NCBI RefSeq assembly: GCF_000801105.2
Contig: NC_079513.1
Coordinates: 24,892,273 to 24,956,272, forward strand
Origin: Raphanus sativus
Lineage: Eukaryota; Streptophyta; Magnoliopsida; Brassicales; Brassicaceae
Reading direction: 5' to 3'
DNA length: 64,000 nt
The position numbers and the translations under genes are program-made. The notes under the pieces are model-generated. The model searched no databases and was not told the origin of the DNA. It saw nothing but the letters and a program-made list of their open reading frames with translations. This document shows, piece after piece, positions 46,672-58,269 of this stretch. How positions within the stretch are numbered: position 1 is the stretch's first letter; each line of letters starts with the position of its first letter.

Positions 46672-48864
46672 AGAAAAGTTTAAAGATCCCTGATGCAGTC
46701 TTCTTCTGTCTTCCTCTTCTTATTATACGTGAAAGCACTTTTGATTGAACTTTTTTCAAGGTAAAAGATTCCCAAGAATAACACAGTGATGTTTTCTTTA
46801 TCTTCTTTTTACGGAACTATTTTCTTCTCTTTCCCTACTTGAGTTTTTTTTTCTTTCATTTTTTATGGTTGGGATACTCTTCTAAATATTATCAATGGAG
46901 ATGTTAGTGAAAACATCAGTTAAAAATAATTTTATTATTTTCCCAAGAACCATCTTAATATGTGAGAAAATTTAATATTATGAAACAAATAAAAAAAACA
47001 AAGAGAGTAAATATTATGTTTTATTTAGTTTTTCAACTAATTAGTCAGAATAATTTATTCCTTCCAGTTTGTGTTTCAAAAAAAAAAAAATTATTCCTAC
47101 CAATTTCTATACCATATTCCGGTTGTCGCAAATTATTTCCTACTCTTACTTGGACCACTTTTACCAACTCGAAATCCGAAGTGAACGACAAGAAATCATA
47201 AAATACAAAGATAATACGGTTGGTCCATAAATAGTTTCACTGCTCACTGGTCAGGCTTTTCTACACTGGTCCAGGTCCACACATCCTTTTTCCAATCTCT
47301 TTTTTTATCTTTGTTTAGACTTTAGAAGAACATTCACACTGACTGCCACAAAAGTCAGAGGCCTTTATTTCAAAAGAATATCTGATTCTTTCAATTTTTA
47401 TCCCGTTTGGCTCTAAAGTGGCAGGCCAAAAAGATGTTGGGCCAACGAATATGAACCACATAGCTAAAGGGAATTATATCGCAAAAGATAAATGTATGGT
47501 GGTGAAAGAAAAATAAAAAAAAATATCGCAAATGTGTAACGCATCAATTCACACTATCCAGTAATATAATAAGTTGCCTAACTCCCAAGCACCACCAAGC
47601 CTAACAAATAACCAGTGCTAAAGCACAGCGAGAACGAAAATACGTGGCTGAGGATTTTTTTTGCGATAACAATAATTCGGTAACAAGAAAAAAAGCCAGT
47701 GGCGCCTTCGTCTTCTTCCGCGTGTCAATTTTGTGTAGAACAGTCGGCTAAATGTAAGAATAAGTGACATGGACAAAAGTGCATTTTAATATATTTTAAA
47801 TTAAAGTCTATGATTTACAGACTTGTTTGCTTATGTTTTCGTATATGCTTAACCAAAGGATTTAATTAATTATCTTACACATTTAAGAGGATTGATTACG
47901 ACCTGAACAATAGATAAACTGCATAATAGTAAGGAAAAAGCTGAAAATAATTGTAATGATATGATGGCAACATATTGTGTATCTCTATCAAAGGCTTTCG
48001 TAATGGAGCGACCCACACCATGTATTAATTTATAGACAGAAGATATTTAGCTGGCGGCTCACATTTCTCGGTCCAGCATAATCCATATTTCCCGATATTT
48101 TTCATTATCCTTTTTATCATACAAATTTTTTTTTATTAATACTAGCGAGTAACCACCAACCACACGAGCAACACGTGTCAAATGGAGGGGGTATTTGAAG
48201 GTGAGCCACAAGATTTCATCTGTTTCTCGACTGGGAAAAAAAAAGGGCTTATTGGCGAGATAGCCATTTTTTAGTATGAAATTAAGAATCTAACAATGAT
48301 TTTGACATAATTCATTGTCAGACTCTTTGGCTTCCTTTTACCCGGTTATGTCCTTGCACGTAACAAGTTGCCGGTTCCATATTCTAAAGTAAACGACGTG
48401 GTTGGTTTTGTGTGGCATATTACCAATAACATAATTTATGGAGCACGTGGTACAGTTATATTCAATACATATGATGTAAGTGTATGCATCGAAAGGAATA
48501 GATAACAGTTGCAAGTAACCAGAAACTATATTAACCTAACGGCGATATGAAGATAATGACATTTATATTCTATACGAACTGTATAAGTTTCCATACTATG
48601 TATGCTAGGTAGAATAGTAACATTATACTTGTGTCATCTGAAAGTTGACGTGTGCGGTATGAGATGCGATGATGCATGTTGTAGAATACATTTCCAATAG
48701 TTGGTGACAGCTATTCCATATGAAAGAGTAGGAAGATGCCACATAATGAGTTAGAGTTATTAAGATAATTTCACTGTGTAGAATTAAACAAGTGGTGTAA
48801 GCTAATGATTATATATGTGCATTATAGGGTTAAGTAAATATTTACACTGTCCATTACGAAGAGC

Positions 48865-49244
48865 GTTCTATTCAATATACACCGTACTATTTTAAATGCT
48901 ACTAGATGTATAGTACAACCATGATTTAGTTACATGAAATACAATGAATACAAAGCTAATGGGAATGGTTAAGAGAACAGTTGACACCAAACATTAAACC
49001 CAAGTTAGGGAAATATAAACCCTAATCTATTGGCCAAGTTAACCTATGTGAACCGTTCTATTCTATATAAAGTGTACTATTTTAAATGATATAGTACGCA
49101 TAATACAACCATGATTGAGTTACATGAAATACAAAACTAATGGGGATGGATAAGAGAACACTTGTCACCAAAACTAAACCTTCATGGAAAGTGGTAATAG
49201 TTGCCCCAATGTCAACTCCAATCGTACATAAACTAAACCCTATC
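48865..49244. repeat. Direct repeat, ~190-bp period, two diverged copies
   Basis: Both copies contain GTTCTATTC, GTACTATTTTAAATG, ACAACCATGATT and GTTACATGAAATACAA in the same order. They start at 48865 and 49055. Confidence 0.7.
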
Positions 49245-49395
49245 AACTAATCACTAAACCCTACACATAAATGTACACCCTAATCCAATGTCAACCCAAA
49301 TCTTTCATAAACTAAACCCTAGCCACTAATCACTAAACCCTACATGTAGATGTAAACCATAATCCAATGTCAACCCAAATATTTCATAAATTAAA
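49208..49395. repeat. 79-bp tandem repeat, ~2.4 copies, with telo-box-like words
   Basis: The unit starts AATGTCAAC at 49208, 49287 and 49366. Each full unit includes CATAAACTAAACCCTA and CTAATCACTAAACCCTAC. The AAACCCTA words resemble telo-box elements. Confidence 0.8.
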
Positions 49396-51206
49396 CCAAA
49401 AATTTTGAAACACAAGTAACATGCATTTCCATTCTATACGAGCATATAAAATAAAAAATGTAACAAATGATATAACACAATATATATATATAGTTCAAAT
49501 TTTGAAGTGTCTATGATGGCAGGAAAAGATCTAATGCTTACAACAAATTCAGATTGGTTGTAGCGAAAGAAACAAAAATTGACAGCATTAGAGAAAAAGA
49601 GGTAGAAAAGACAACATCATATGTATGTCATTCACATTCAACATCACATTAGATTCTATTTTATTTGATGCAATAATAAATTTTATTCCATTTATGTTCA
49701 GTATATTATTTATTTTTACAAATCATATACAAGCTAATATAAACCATACAAAACTCATATCAATAGAATATGAAACAACAACGAACAATATTGAATCCTC
49801 CCTTTCAAAGATCGAATGAAGTATAACTTAGTAAAAAGTATATTATATATTAATAAACATTGCAAATAAGAGAAGAGCCAGATTTGAAGGAAAGACAGTC
49901 TCTTCCATTCATAAAATAGTATAGAAATGCTATTACCATTCCAACTCATCCATGACAAACCTGAAAAACAAAATGAAATGAAAAACACGTTAGTTTACAA
50001 GTTGGAAGGAAATGGAAGCATTAAGATAAACTACTAATATATGAATTACTTTATGCTTAGGTTAAATATTTAGTTGTATTACTCCCAAATAGCCTATGCG
50101 AGTAAAGAAGTAACATATGCAATTAGAATTGTACCATCTGATATAATATATAATTTATAGATATGGAATGGAACAGATGGTCAGATGGAATGGAAAGCGA
50201 ATAATATATTAGTTTTGATACGATTCTTCAGAAATACAGACGAATGGAATGGTACATAACCAGTCTCTAAAACTAAGATATTCCATTTCAAATAGTACAG
50301 GTTCTATAAGATATTCTATTTCACACAAAACCATTTTTTTATCGCAAAAGGGATTTTTTCATTCCAAAATCACTATCCCCACTTTGCAGTAAACATATGA
50401 GTAAGACGAACCGAGAAAAATTTGTTTACCTCAGCTTACCAGATTGGACATGAAACAGAAACTATGAGTTAGATTTATCAATTTAGAATAGACTAGGGTG
50501 AAATCTATTCCGAATAGGGAAGATAACATTGTAATAGTAGAATCTATGACACAAAACAGATAACTTACAATATTGCAACAGAACTCACCTTAATCACTGA
50601 TATGAAGGAGATCTGAGAAGACTCAACTTGGTGAAGTTAGAAAGGAAGGGTTTGTTACTAACCGCCGCTTCGAATTTAACGATGTCCGATGTCGAAGGAT
50701 GGCACAAACAGAAAAGAGAAGAAGACGAAAAAGCTTTTGAAATCAGGCGGAGGCGACGTTGTGGAGCAATTTGGTGTCGGAGGCCTTTCGACTCCAAAAA
50801 AGTAAAAAAAAGAATACATATCTGAAGTCACGTACGCCACAACTTTTTTCTGCATAATTAATAATTATTTTTTTGAGCAGGTTACGCCGGTTGAAAATAA
50901 GGGTATTACAGTATTATTATGTATATATGACAGCATCTATAGGTCTGTTAGGTAAAATAGCTAGTATGTGAATTACGCTTTTTTTCATGGTCATTGGGCC
51001 TAATTTCCCAAAAAAAAACAAAGAAAATTTGAAAAAGCGCACATAGCAGAAGCTGACGTGGTATCCTCTCCTTTTATCTTCTTGCTATTTCTTCTCACTC
51101 TTTCCTTCCTCCACAGACCCCAAAACAACTTTCCTTTCTCTCTGCTTTCTTCATTTGCTCTTTCCTGTAGCAGAAGCTTAGTTTTCTTATAACCCGGCAA
51201 ACAACT

Positions 51207-52966
51207 ATGAACTCGCCTCGGTTGACAGCGAATGCTCAGGTGTGAACTCAAATCTTGCTCTGTTTTTAATTTTCTTTTATCCACATTTCGTTTCTCCTTA
51301 GCTAATCAATCTATGAGCTTAGAGAAGTAAAAAAAAAACCTCAAGTTGAGTTTTATTTTCTTAAGTTAAAGTCAAGCCTGTTCATTTGCAGACTCTTTTG
51401 TTTCTTTTGAGCTATGAGTTCCTCTAAAGCCAATTGTGTTTGTCTTAATGTAATCAGAATCTCTGAATATATTTGAAACCGTTACATTTTGTGAATGATA
51501 CGATACAATACCACTTTTGGTAAAGTAACAGAACTTGTATATATGTATACCATGTGAGAAAATTATAGATGATGTTTTTCTTCCTAAAGGTTCCTTCCTT
51601 TTTGGCTTTGGTGTTTGTTTCTTTTAGGGTGCCAAAGCTCCTCCGAGGAGCAGAGTTGAAGAAACTTCAGATACGCAGATACACTTTAATGACTATGCAC
51701 CCAAGGTTTTGCTTCTTTTGATACACTCTAATGTGTCTGTATTGTTATGTAAAAGGTGAAGATCTTTTGGCTCAGTTTCGTCTTTCTTTTTTTTTAGGTG
51801 AGGAAACCATATATTATAACAAAGGAAAGAGAGAGATGGACAGATGGAGAACACTATAAGTTTGTCGAAGCATTGAAGTTATACGGCCGAGCCTGGAGAC
51901 GAATCAAAGGTAATAAAAATGAATGAGCTAGTAATAAATAGCACTTTCTTTCTAATGAGTTATGCATGTACGCTCTTTGCTTTACCTTAACCATCAAAAT
52001 ATCACTAACAGAACATGTGGGCACAAAGACTGCTGTTCAGATTCGAAGCCATGCTCAGAAGTTCTTCTCTAAGGTCTTATACCCCCTCCTTGTTCATATA
52101 AAGTGTACCAAGAACTGCTTAAACAAGGGATCATTGTTACATACATTCTTCGGAGACTTGTGTGTGTTCTGACTTGCCTCTGTTCTGTTGTGTTTTTTAC
52201 ACAGATTGCTCGAGAAGCAACTGAAGGAAGTAATGGGAGCTCGATTGTGATACCGCCTCCTCGTCCCAAGAGAAGACCAATGCATCCTTACCCACGCAAG
52301 TTGGGGAACGAGGGAGATCAAACGAGTAGGTCGGTTTCTCCCTCAGAACGAGACAACCGATCACCAACCTCTGTGTTGTCCCCTGTTGGATCAGAAGCCT
52401 TTGGTTCCTCTGATTCACATTCACCTAATCAAAGCTTGTCCCCTGTTTCCTCTGCATCACCTCCGGCTGCTCTTGCAAGTACTTCAAATGCACCAACAAA
52501 GCAAAGCCTTAAACTCTTTGGCAAGATAGTTTTGGTATCTGCTGATTCAGACATGTCCTCTTCTCTAACATCATCAACAGCTTATTGCAAGTCACCGATG
52601 CAGCCATTACCACAGAAACTCTCCATGATAACAAACCCACAAGAAGAAGTCTTGAGCTGTTGGATACAATCCCCTCCTAAGCAAGAAGTGGTGGAAAACA
52701 GATGCTTAGTTTCAGAAATGGCCGTCCAAAACGAAGGATCATCGACTGGTTCAAACACCGGTTCGGTCGATGACACAGGGCACACGGATAAGAACTCAGA
52801 ACCCGAGACAATGGTATGTCAATGGGAGTTTAAACCTAGCGAGAGGTCTGCATTCTCTGTGCTCAGGAAAACAACCTCCGAGTCAAATTCAAGAGGGTTT
52901 AGTCCTTACAAGAAGAGAAAGATGGTTATAGAACGAGAACAAGAAGAGATTCGCCTCTGCTTGTAA
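51207..52966 (+). CDS. RVE1: REVEILLE 1-type single-MYB transcription factor, 348 aa
   Basis: Five coding exons: 51207-51239, 51628-51705, 51798-51909, 52012-52073 and 52205-52966 (1047 nt). The MYB-like repeat spans ~46-95 ([40 protein letters not shown]) and ends in the SHAQKFF signature (87-93) of the CCA1/LHY/RVE family. It is followed by [19 protein letters not shown], typical of the RVE1/2/7 branch, then Ser-rich regions and a C-terminal basic PYKKRKM motif. RVE1 links the circadian clock to auxin and seed dormancy by binding evening elements. Synteny with UGPase fits At5g17300. The stop context and frames are intact. Confidence 0.93.
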
Positions 52967-53301
52967 CCAGAATCTTTTCTCATGTACCAAGGTCCTTCAA
53001 TTCAATATTCATTCAACTTCTTAATGTTCATCAAAGTGTTCTTATTTGTTGTTTCAGTTTTTTCTTTGAGCTGTTTGCTGTTAAGGCTAAAATTTCTGCG
53101 TAATCTGTAACTGTAAAACACTTCTAATTTTTTTCTATTAATCTATAGATCGTCCCCAAAATCTTTATGCTATAAGAACCATAACGCTGTTATCTCAAAA
53201 TCGTCTATGACACAAACAAGAAAAATGATAAATGTTACAAACACACAGGAACCATAGTCAGGGACTAACCTATCTATATAGTAGACAAGTCTTTGCTTCC
53301 T
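52967..53301. other. Convergent 3' regions of RVE1 and the TTC27-like gene
   Basis: AT-rich 3' UTR-type sequence. I saw no ATG5-like or oxidoreductase-like gene here, which I recall between these neighbours in Arabidopsis. Confidence 0.55.
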
Positions 53302-54645
53302 TCATGTTTTAGTATTCGTAGCCTCTCCACTCTTCTGTATAAGATCTCTCACCTCCTCAAGACAACTTTCAAGCTCCTTCAATTCCTCACTCTCCGAGAA
53401 GCTCACTGTGGCCTACACACACATGTTAGCCATTATTCAGTACAGTCATAAAGCTTATTAAGTGTTGTGGGTATTAATTAATGATCATTTTGGTTCCTAC
53501 TTGTTTGATTGTGTTCTTCAAATGCATCTCAGCACTAAAGAGTTCTCTGCTGCTTGCTGTGGACACTGAGATCTCCATGTAGACTCTGCAAAGTTCCAAT
53601 GATGCTCTTGCAAACAACTTGAAACGCTCTTTGTCTTTCCACACTTCTGATCCCTGTGAGAGAGAGATATCATCAGATTGGAACTGAGAATGCTGCTCAC
53701 AGATCAAAAGAGCGACTACTATTAATAAATGACATTAATACCTGATATGATCGCACTTGCTTCAACAGTGCCTCGCTGCATACCATAAGATCTCCTTTGA
53801 TTCTACTCCATCTTGCATACAATCCCCAAATTTCAGATGTATTTTCTGTCCGGACAATCTATAAGAGAGAATATCCACAAGCAAGAATCAGGTAAAGGAA
53901 AACTTAGACTCTGAGACGATACAAAGATACATACTAGTTATCAAAATAGTTTGCTAACCTGCTGAATAATTTTCCCAAGCAACTCTAACTGACGTTGAGT
54001 TTCAGCTGGTGTTGCAGCACACGGTTCTGTTTCTACTGATTCAACCGATGAAGATGCTGACTTGCATACTGAATCCCTATTTTCTAACTCTGTCATTATG
54101 CGGTCTAATAAAACAACATCAATCCTCTTGTTTTTGCTCATTCTCAGTATCTGTTGTATAGCTTCAAAGGTCTGAAAGAAAAACACACACAGATGAATCA
54201 ACTCATATAGCTGCATCAAACAGATATAGGGAGAACTACTAGTTAAGTCATTTATACAAAGTGCTGAATTTTAAATCTTAAGTGGTTTAGCTGCATCTAC
54301 CTGATCAATATTTCCCACATCCATAGCTACATGGCTGAAGTTCTCCCACATCTGCCAGCTGTCTCGCCTGTTGATATATAAATAAAACTAAAGGACAATA
54401 GTTTAATTCAGACACAAAAGCATGAGCAGACATCTTCTTTAGGCATTTTTTTATTGCAGTCGCAACTTATGTCTGGTAAATTAATTTACTACGAAAAATT
54501 GTTACTATTATTCTACATGTACAGAACATAAACTCTAAACGTTTTAAAGACACTTGAATTTGGGTTTACTTACTCTGCATCTCATCGCTCCGACTAGCCT
54601 TCTCAATTAAAAGGCACTGAGCCAAAACCATTGCCTGCTCCACTG
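53302..54645 (-). pseudogene. TTC27-like TPR protein, 3' part (broken gene)
   Basis: Minus-strand exons: 54574-54645 (ends at the Copia insertion; AMVLAQCLLIEKASRSDEMQ), 54301-54367 (RDSWQMWENFSHVAMDVGN), 53959-54171, 53742-53859, 53501-53653 and 53302-53412, ending QKSGEATNTKT and TGA. The first exon ends in phase 1 (CAG A|GT), whereas the next needs phase 2 upstream (G CGA GAC), so direct splicing gives a frameshift and stop. The family should have several TPR exons here, yet only 206 bp separate the two. At least the TPR core has been deleted. By context this resembles At5g17270 (prenyltransferase-superfamily/TTC27-like). The C-terminal exons are otherwise well preserved, implying recent decay. 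Confidence 0.75.
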
Positions 54646-55210
54646 TGAAGGGATCAGTTGTCGCAATTCAGACATGAGGCCAAGACTGCAAAAGGGCTTC
54701 GCCTAATGGGCTACAATACATCTGTAAAGCCCATACGTTTACCAGTCAAGACATCAGCCCATCTCAGAAGCCCGACTTGCAAGTATATAAATAACCTGAA
54801 ACTTGAAGTGCAGGGTTAGGGTTTTTACGGCAAGTACCTAGCGATAACAACAATAGCATGAGAGTGGCGGTGAAGATACTCAAGTGCTGATCAGGTTGTG
54901 TTGCTTGGTGATCACAGTGTCAGCTAGCGTTGGTAGTATCTCTTCTCAGGTTCCTGTTGAGAAGAAGAGATCAAGCGTTAGGTGTAGAGATACAATACAA
55001 GCTATTCCTATTGTAAACTCTTGTTACTTTGACATTAGTGGATCTTGAAAGCACAGTCTCTCCCCAGGCGTACCGAAAGGGAACTGGGTTACCAAATTGT
55101 CTTGTGTTCTTTAACTACAAACAAACAAACGTATCAAGGTCACATTGATCAAGAATAACTTAGGTGATATAAGTTAAAAGCGAGGTTAAAGTGAATTGAA
55201 ATACCTCACA
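54646..55210 (+). repeat. Copia 5' LTR
   Basis: 565 bp, TGAAGGGATC...TACCTCACA, with TATATAAATA near 54784 as probable promoter. Confidence 0.93.
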
Positions 55211-55305
55211 AGTGGTATCAGAGCATCAGGCTATTGCAGTGGATACGGTTGTCAGTTTCTGATCTGCAGCTGGTGGGTCACAGGAGGAGGATCCGGTGAG
55301 AAGCC

Positions 55306-56070
55306 ATGCAATCCACGAAGATCAAAATTGATGTGGAGAAGTTTGATGGCAAAGGAGACTTCGGGTTGTGGAAATTTAAGATGCAAATGCAGCTTGAGAA
55401 CTCGGGACTAGACAGTGTCCTGGAGGAAGATAAGCCAAGTTCGTCATCTGAGAAAGGTGCTCTAAAGGATGATGAACCGGAGACAAAACCAGTGAAATCT
55501 CCTGGTGAGTTAACTGAAAAGGAGAAGGATAAACGTGCTAAGAATATGATATGCGCAAGTCTTAGCAATCTGGTTTTGAGGAAAGTTATGAAGGAGACTA
55601 CTGCCTTAGCAGTATGGAAAGCCCTTGAACGAGACTATCAGACGAAAACATTGCCAAATAGAATATATCTAAAACAGCGGTTTGCCAGTTTTAAGATGGA
55701 GGAACACAAAAGTATTGAGGATGTACTAGATTCAGGATGTACCTTTCACATAACTCCAGAGAAGGATCTGTTATTTGACTTCAAAGAGATAAACGGTGGG
55801 AAGGTCCTGATGGGTAACAACACCCATAGTGAAGTCAAAGGCATAGGAAAACTCAAGATCATAAACTCTGATGGCTCAACGGTGATCTTGAGCGATGTGA
55901 GATACATGCCAACAATGGGCAGAAACCTCATCTCCTATGGCCAACTAGAGAAGAACGGCTGCAAGTATGAAGGAAAGGATTTTACTGTAACATTCTACAA
56001 ACAAGGACAGAAAGTTATCTCAGGGAAAATATCAGGATGGGTTATACTATCTGCAAGTGAACTGAAGTGA
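55306..56070 (+). pseudogene. Copia Gag-protease remnant, 254 aa
   Basis: The N-terminal Gag (KIDVEKFDGKGDFGLWKFKM; LERDYQTKTLPNRIYLKQRF) runs directly into the protease active site DSGCTFHIT (KSIEDVLDSGCTFHITPEKD). The rest of Gag and the CCHC zinc knuckle that normally lie between are missing, so an in-frame deletion has fused the two. The protease part continues to NLISYGQLEKNGC. Packaging and RNA binding should be lost. Confidence 0.85.
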
Positions 56071-57365
56071 ACTTAACTAATCGTTGGCACTCTAGATTGG
56101 GACACATGAGCTTAAAGAATATGAATCTACTGGTAAAAGGAGGTTACCTGAGCTCGAAGGAAGTACACACGCTAGATTTCTGTGAGGAATGCGTGTTTGG
56201 GAAAACGCATAAGCAGAGCTTTCCAGAAGGGAGACATACATCAACCAGTGTACTGGAGTATATCCACAGTGACTTGTGGGGGTCAGTCTCAAATGAGCCA
56301 AGCCTGTCAGGTTGCAAGTATTTCCTCACCTTCATAGATGACTTCTCGAGAAAGGTGTGGATAAGATTCCAGAGAACCAAAGACGAGGTCTTCGATCACT
56401 TCTCAGAGTGGAAAATCCTGGTTGAGAATCAAACCAAGAGGAAGATAAAGTGCCTCAGGACCGACAACGGGATTGAGTTCTTTAACCTGCAGATGAACAA
56501 ACTATGTCAGAGTTCAGGAATCAAAAGACACACAACGTGTACTTATACTCCACAACAAAATGGAGTTGCAGAACGAATGAACAGAACAATAGCTGACAAA
56601 ATAAGATGCATGCTAGCTGAATCCGGTTTGGAAAAGAGCTTCTGGGCTGAAGCTGCTTGCACAGCAGTCTATCTAATAAACAGATCACCTAATGCATCAC
56701 TCAAGTTCAAAATTCCAGAAGAAGTATGGTCAGGTTCAAAAATCGACTATGGACACCTAAGGCGTTTTGGATGTGTAGCTTATGTTCATAAGGTTCAAGA
56801 CAAGATCAGTCCCAGAGCAGTAAAAGGAATATTTGTTGGATACCCTCAAGGGGTTAAAGGGTACAGGGTTTGGCTTCCTGAAGAAGGTAAATGCACTAAC
56901 AGTCGAAATGTTGTTTTTGATGAAGAGAATCTGTTTAACAGGCAGAAGAAGGAAGAAACCATCAAGCCGACAAAGAAAAAGAAAGTCGCATTCAGCACAA
57001 ATCTGATACGAGGACCATCTAGACATGAACCTAACGCTGAGGGCACTATTCAAGGTGGAGTACTGCCTACGACTGAGAATAACAATCAAGGTGGAGAAAG
57101 CTCAGAATCAGAGGAAAATGAATGCTCAGATGAATCGGACTCGAATCAGGAAACTGAGCTAAACGAAGGGGAAAGTCTAGATGACTACATTCTAGCTAGG
57201 GACAGAGGCAGGCGTACCATACGACCACCATCCAGGTACGATTATGGTGAGTCAGTAGTGGCGTATGCACTGGCGTGTGCAGAGAGTATTGAACTTGCAG
57301 AGCCTAAATCTGTTGCTGAAGCAAAACGAAGTAGGGATTGGAAGAAATGGAAACAGGAATGGTAG
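56067..57365 (+). pseudogene. Copia integrase region, 432 aa
   Basis: A GAG-pre-integrase HHCC zinc site (HSRLGHMS...CEECVFGK) is followed by the integrase core (YIHSDLWG...DDFSRK...TDNGIEF) with the DDE acidic residues, then the C-terminal region (GVKGYRVWLP). It is in a different frame from the Gag-protease segment and stops before RT, so it is not expressed as the normal polyprotein. Confidence 0.88.
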
Positions 57366-58269
57366 AAGAAAAAATCTCCCTAGATGAAAACGAGACTATG
57401 ATTCTAGTTCCTAGACCAGCCAAGCAAAGGGTAATTGGATGTAAATGGTTATACAAGTACAAGGAGGGGATACCTGGTGTGGAAGATCCTAGGTACAAGG
57501 CCCGACTTGTGGCTAAAGGCTTCACTCAAATTGAAGGAGTAGACTACAACGAGATCTTTGCACCTGTGGTCAAACATGTGTCAATCAGAATCATGCTATC
57601 GATTGTGGTCAACTACGATTTTGAATTGGAGCAATTAGATGTTAAAACAGCATTTCTAAATGGCACATTGGATGAAACTATTTACATGGAACAGCCAGAA
57701 GAGTTCATAGCTAAAGGAGATGAAGGAAAAGTGTGCCTACTAAAGAAGTCATTATATGGGTTGAAACAGTCGCCAAGACAGTGGAATCAGAAATTTAATG
57801 AGTTTATGAATCACAAGGTTTCCAGAGATGCACAAAGGATCAGTGTGTGTATACAAAGGGTTCAGACATTAAGAACAGAATCTACTTACTACTCTACGTT
57901 GACGATATGTTGGTGGCAGCAAAAGACATTCAGAAAATCAACGTATTAAAGGCAAGTCTGAACAAAGAATTTCAGATGAAGGATTTAGGACCTGCGTCCA
58001 GAATCCTAGGCATGGAAATCATCAGAGACAGAAAGAAGGGAACATTAAGGCTATCACAAGAACGGTATCTAAAACAAGTCCTCAAGACTTTCAATATGGA
58101 GGAAAGCAGAGCTGTTATCACGCCTAGTAACTCACGGTTTAAGCTAAGAAGCCTAACTAAGGAGGAACTAATTACTGAGAGACGCCTTATGGATAATGTT
58201 CCTTATGCCAGTGCTGTAGGAAGCCTTATGTACGCTATGATAGGTTCTAGACCTGATCTAGGATTCGCT
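57338..58269 (+). pseudogene. Copia reverse transcriptase, first segment (frameshifted)
   Basis: WLYKYKEG, ARLVAKGFTQIEGVDYNEIF and QLDVKTAFLNGTL lie in one frame to ~57840. LLLYVDDMLVAAK (catalytic YVDD) is in another frame from 57847. The segment ends at PDLGFA, where the LINE enters. The last 319 bp (57951-58269) are duplicated on the far side of the LINE. Confidence 0.9.
57951..58269 (+). repeat. 319-bp direct repeat, left copy (LINE flank)
   Basis: Starts GGCAAGTCTG and ends GGATTCGCT. It differs from 60522-60840 at two positions only. It lies immediately left of the LINE. Confidence 0.95.

Larger units (their letters stand above)
46672..51206. other. 4.5-kb spacer between UGPase and RVE1, repeat-rich
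   Basis: No gene is supported. It contains two diverged copies of a ~190-bp block (from 48865 and 49055) and a 79-bp tandem repeat (separate entry). A GC-richer patch at 50594-50825 is open on both strands but has no recognisable domain and may be an old transposon gene fragment. RVE1 promoter and leader occupy the right end. Confidence 0.5.

Noticed and set aside
50594..50825. Overlapping plus- and minus-strand small frames between UGPase and RVE1
   Set aside because: No family features and frames on both strands; at best an eroded transposon gene fragment.
48263..50970. Possible Mutator-like element with AGCCATTTTT / AGCTATTTTA ends
   Set aside because: The inverted similarity is short and no 9-bp duplication was found.
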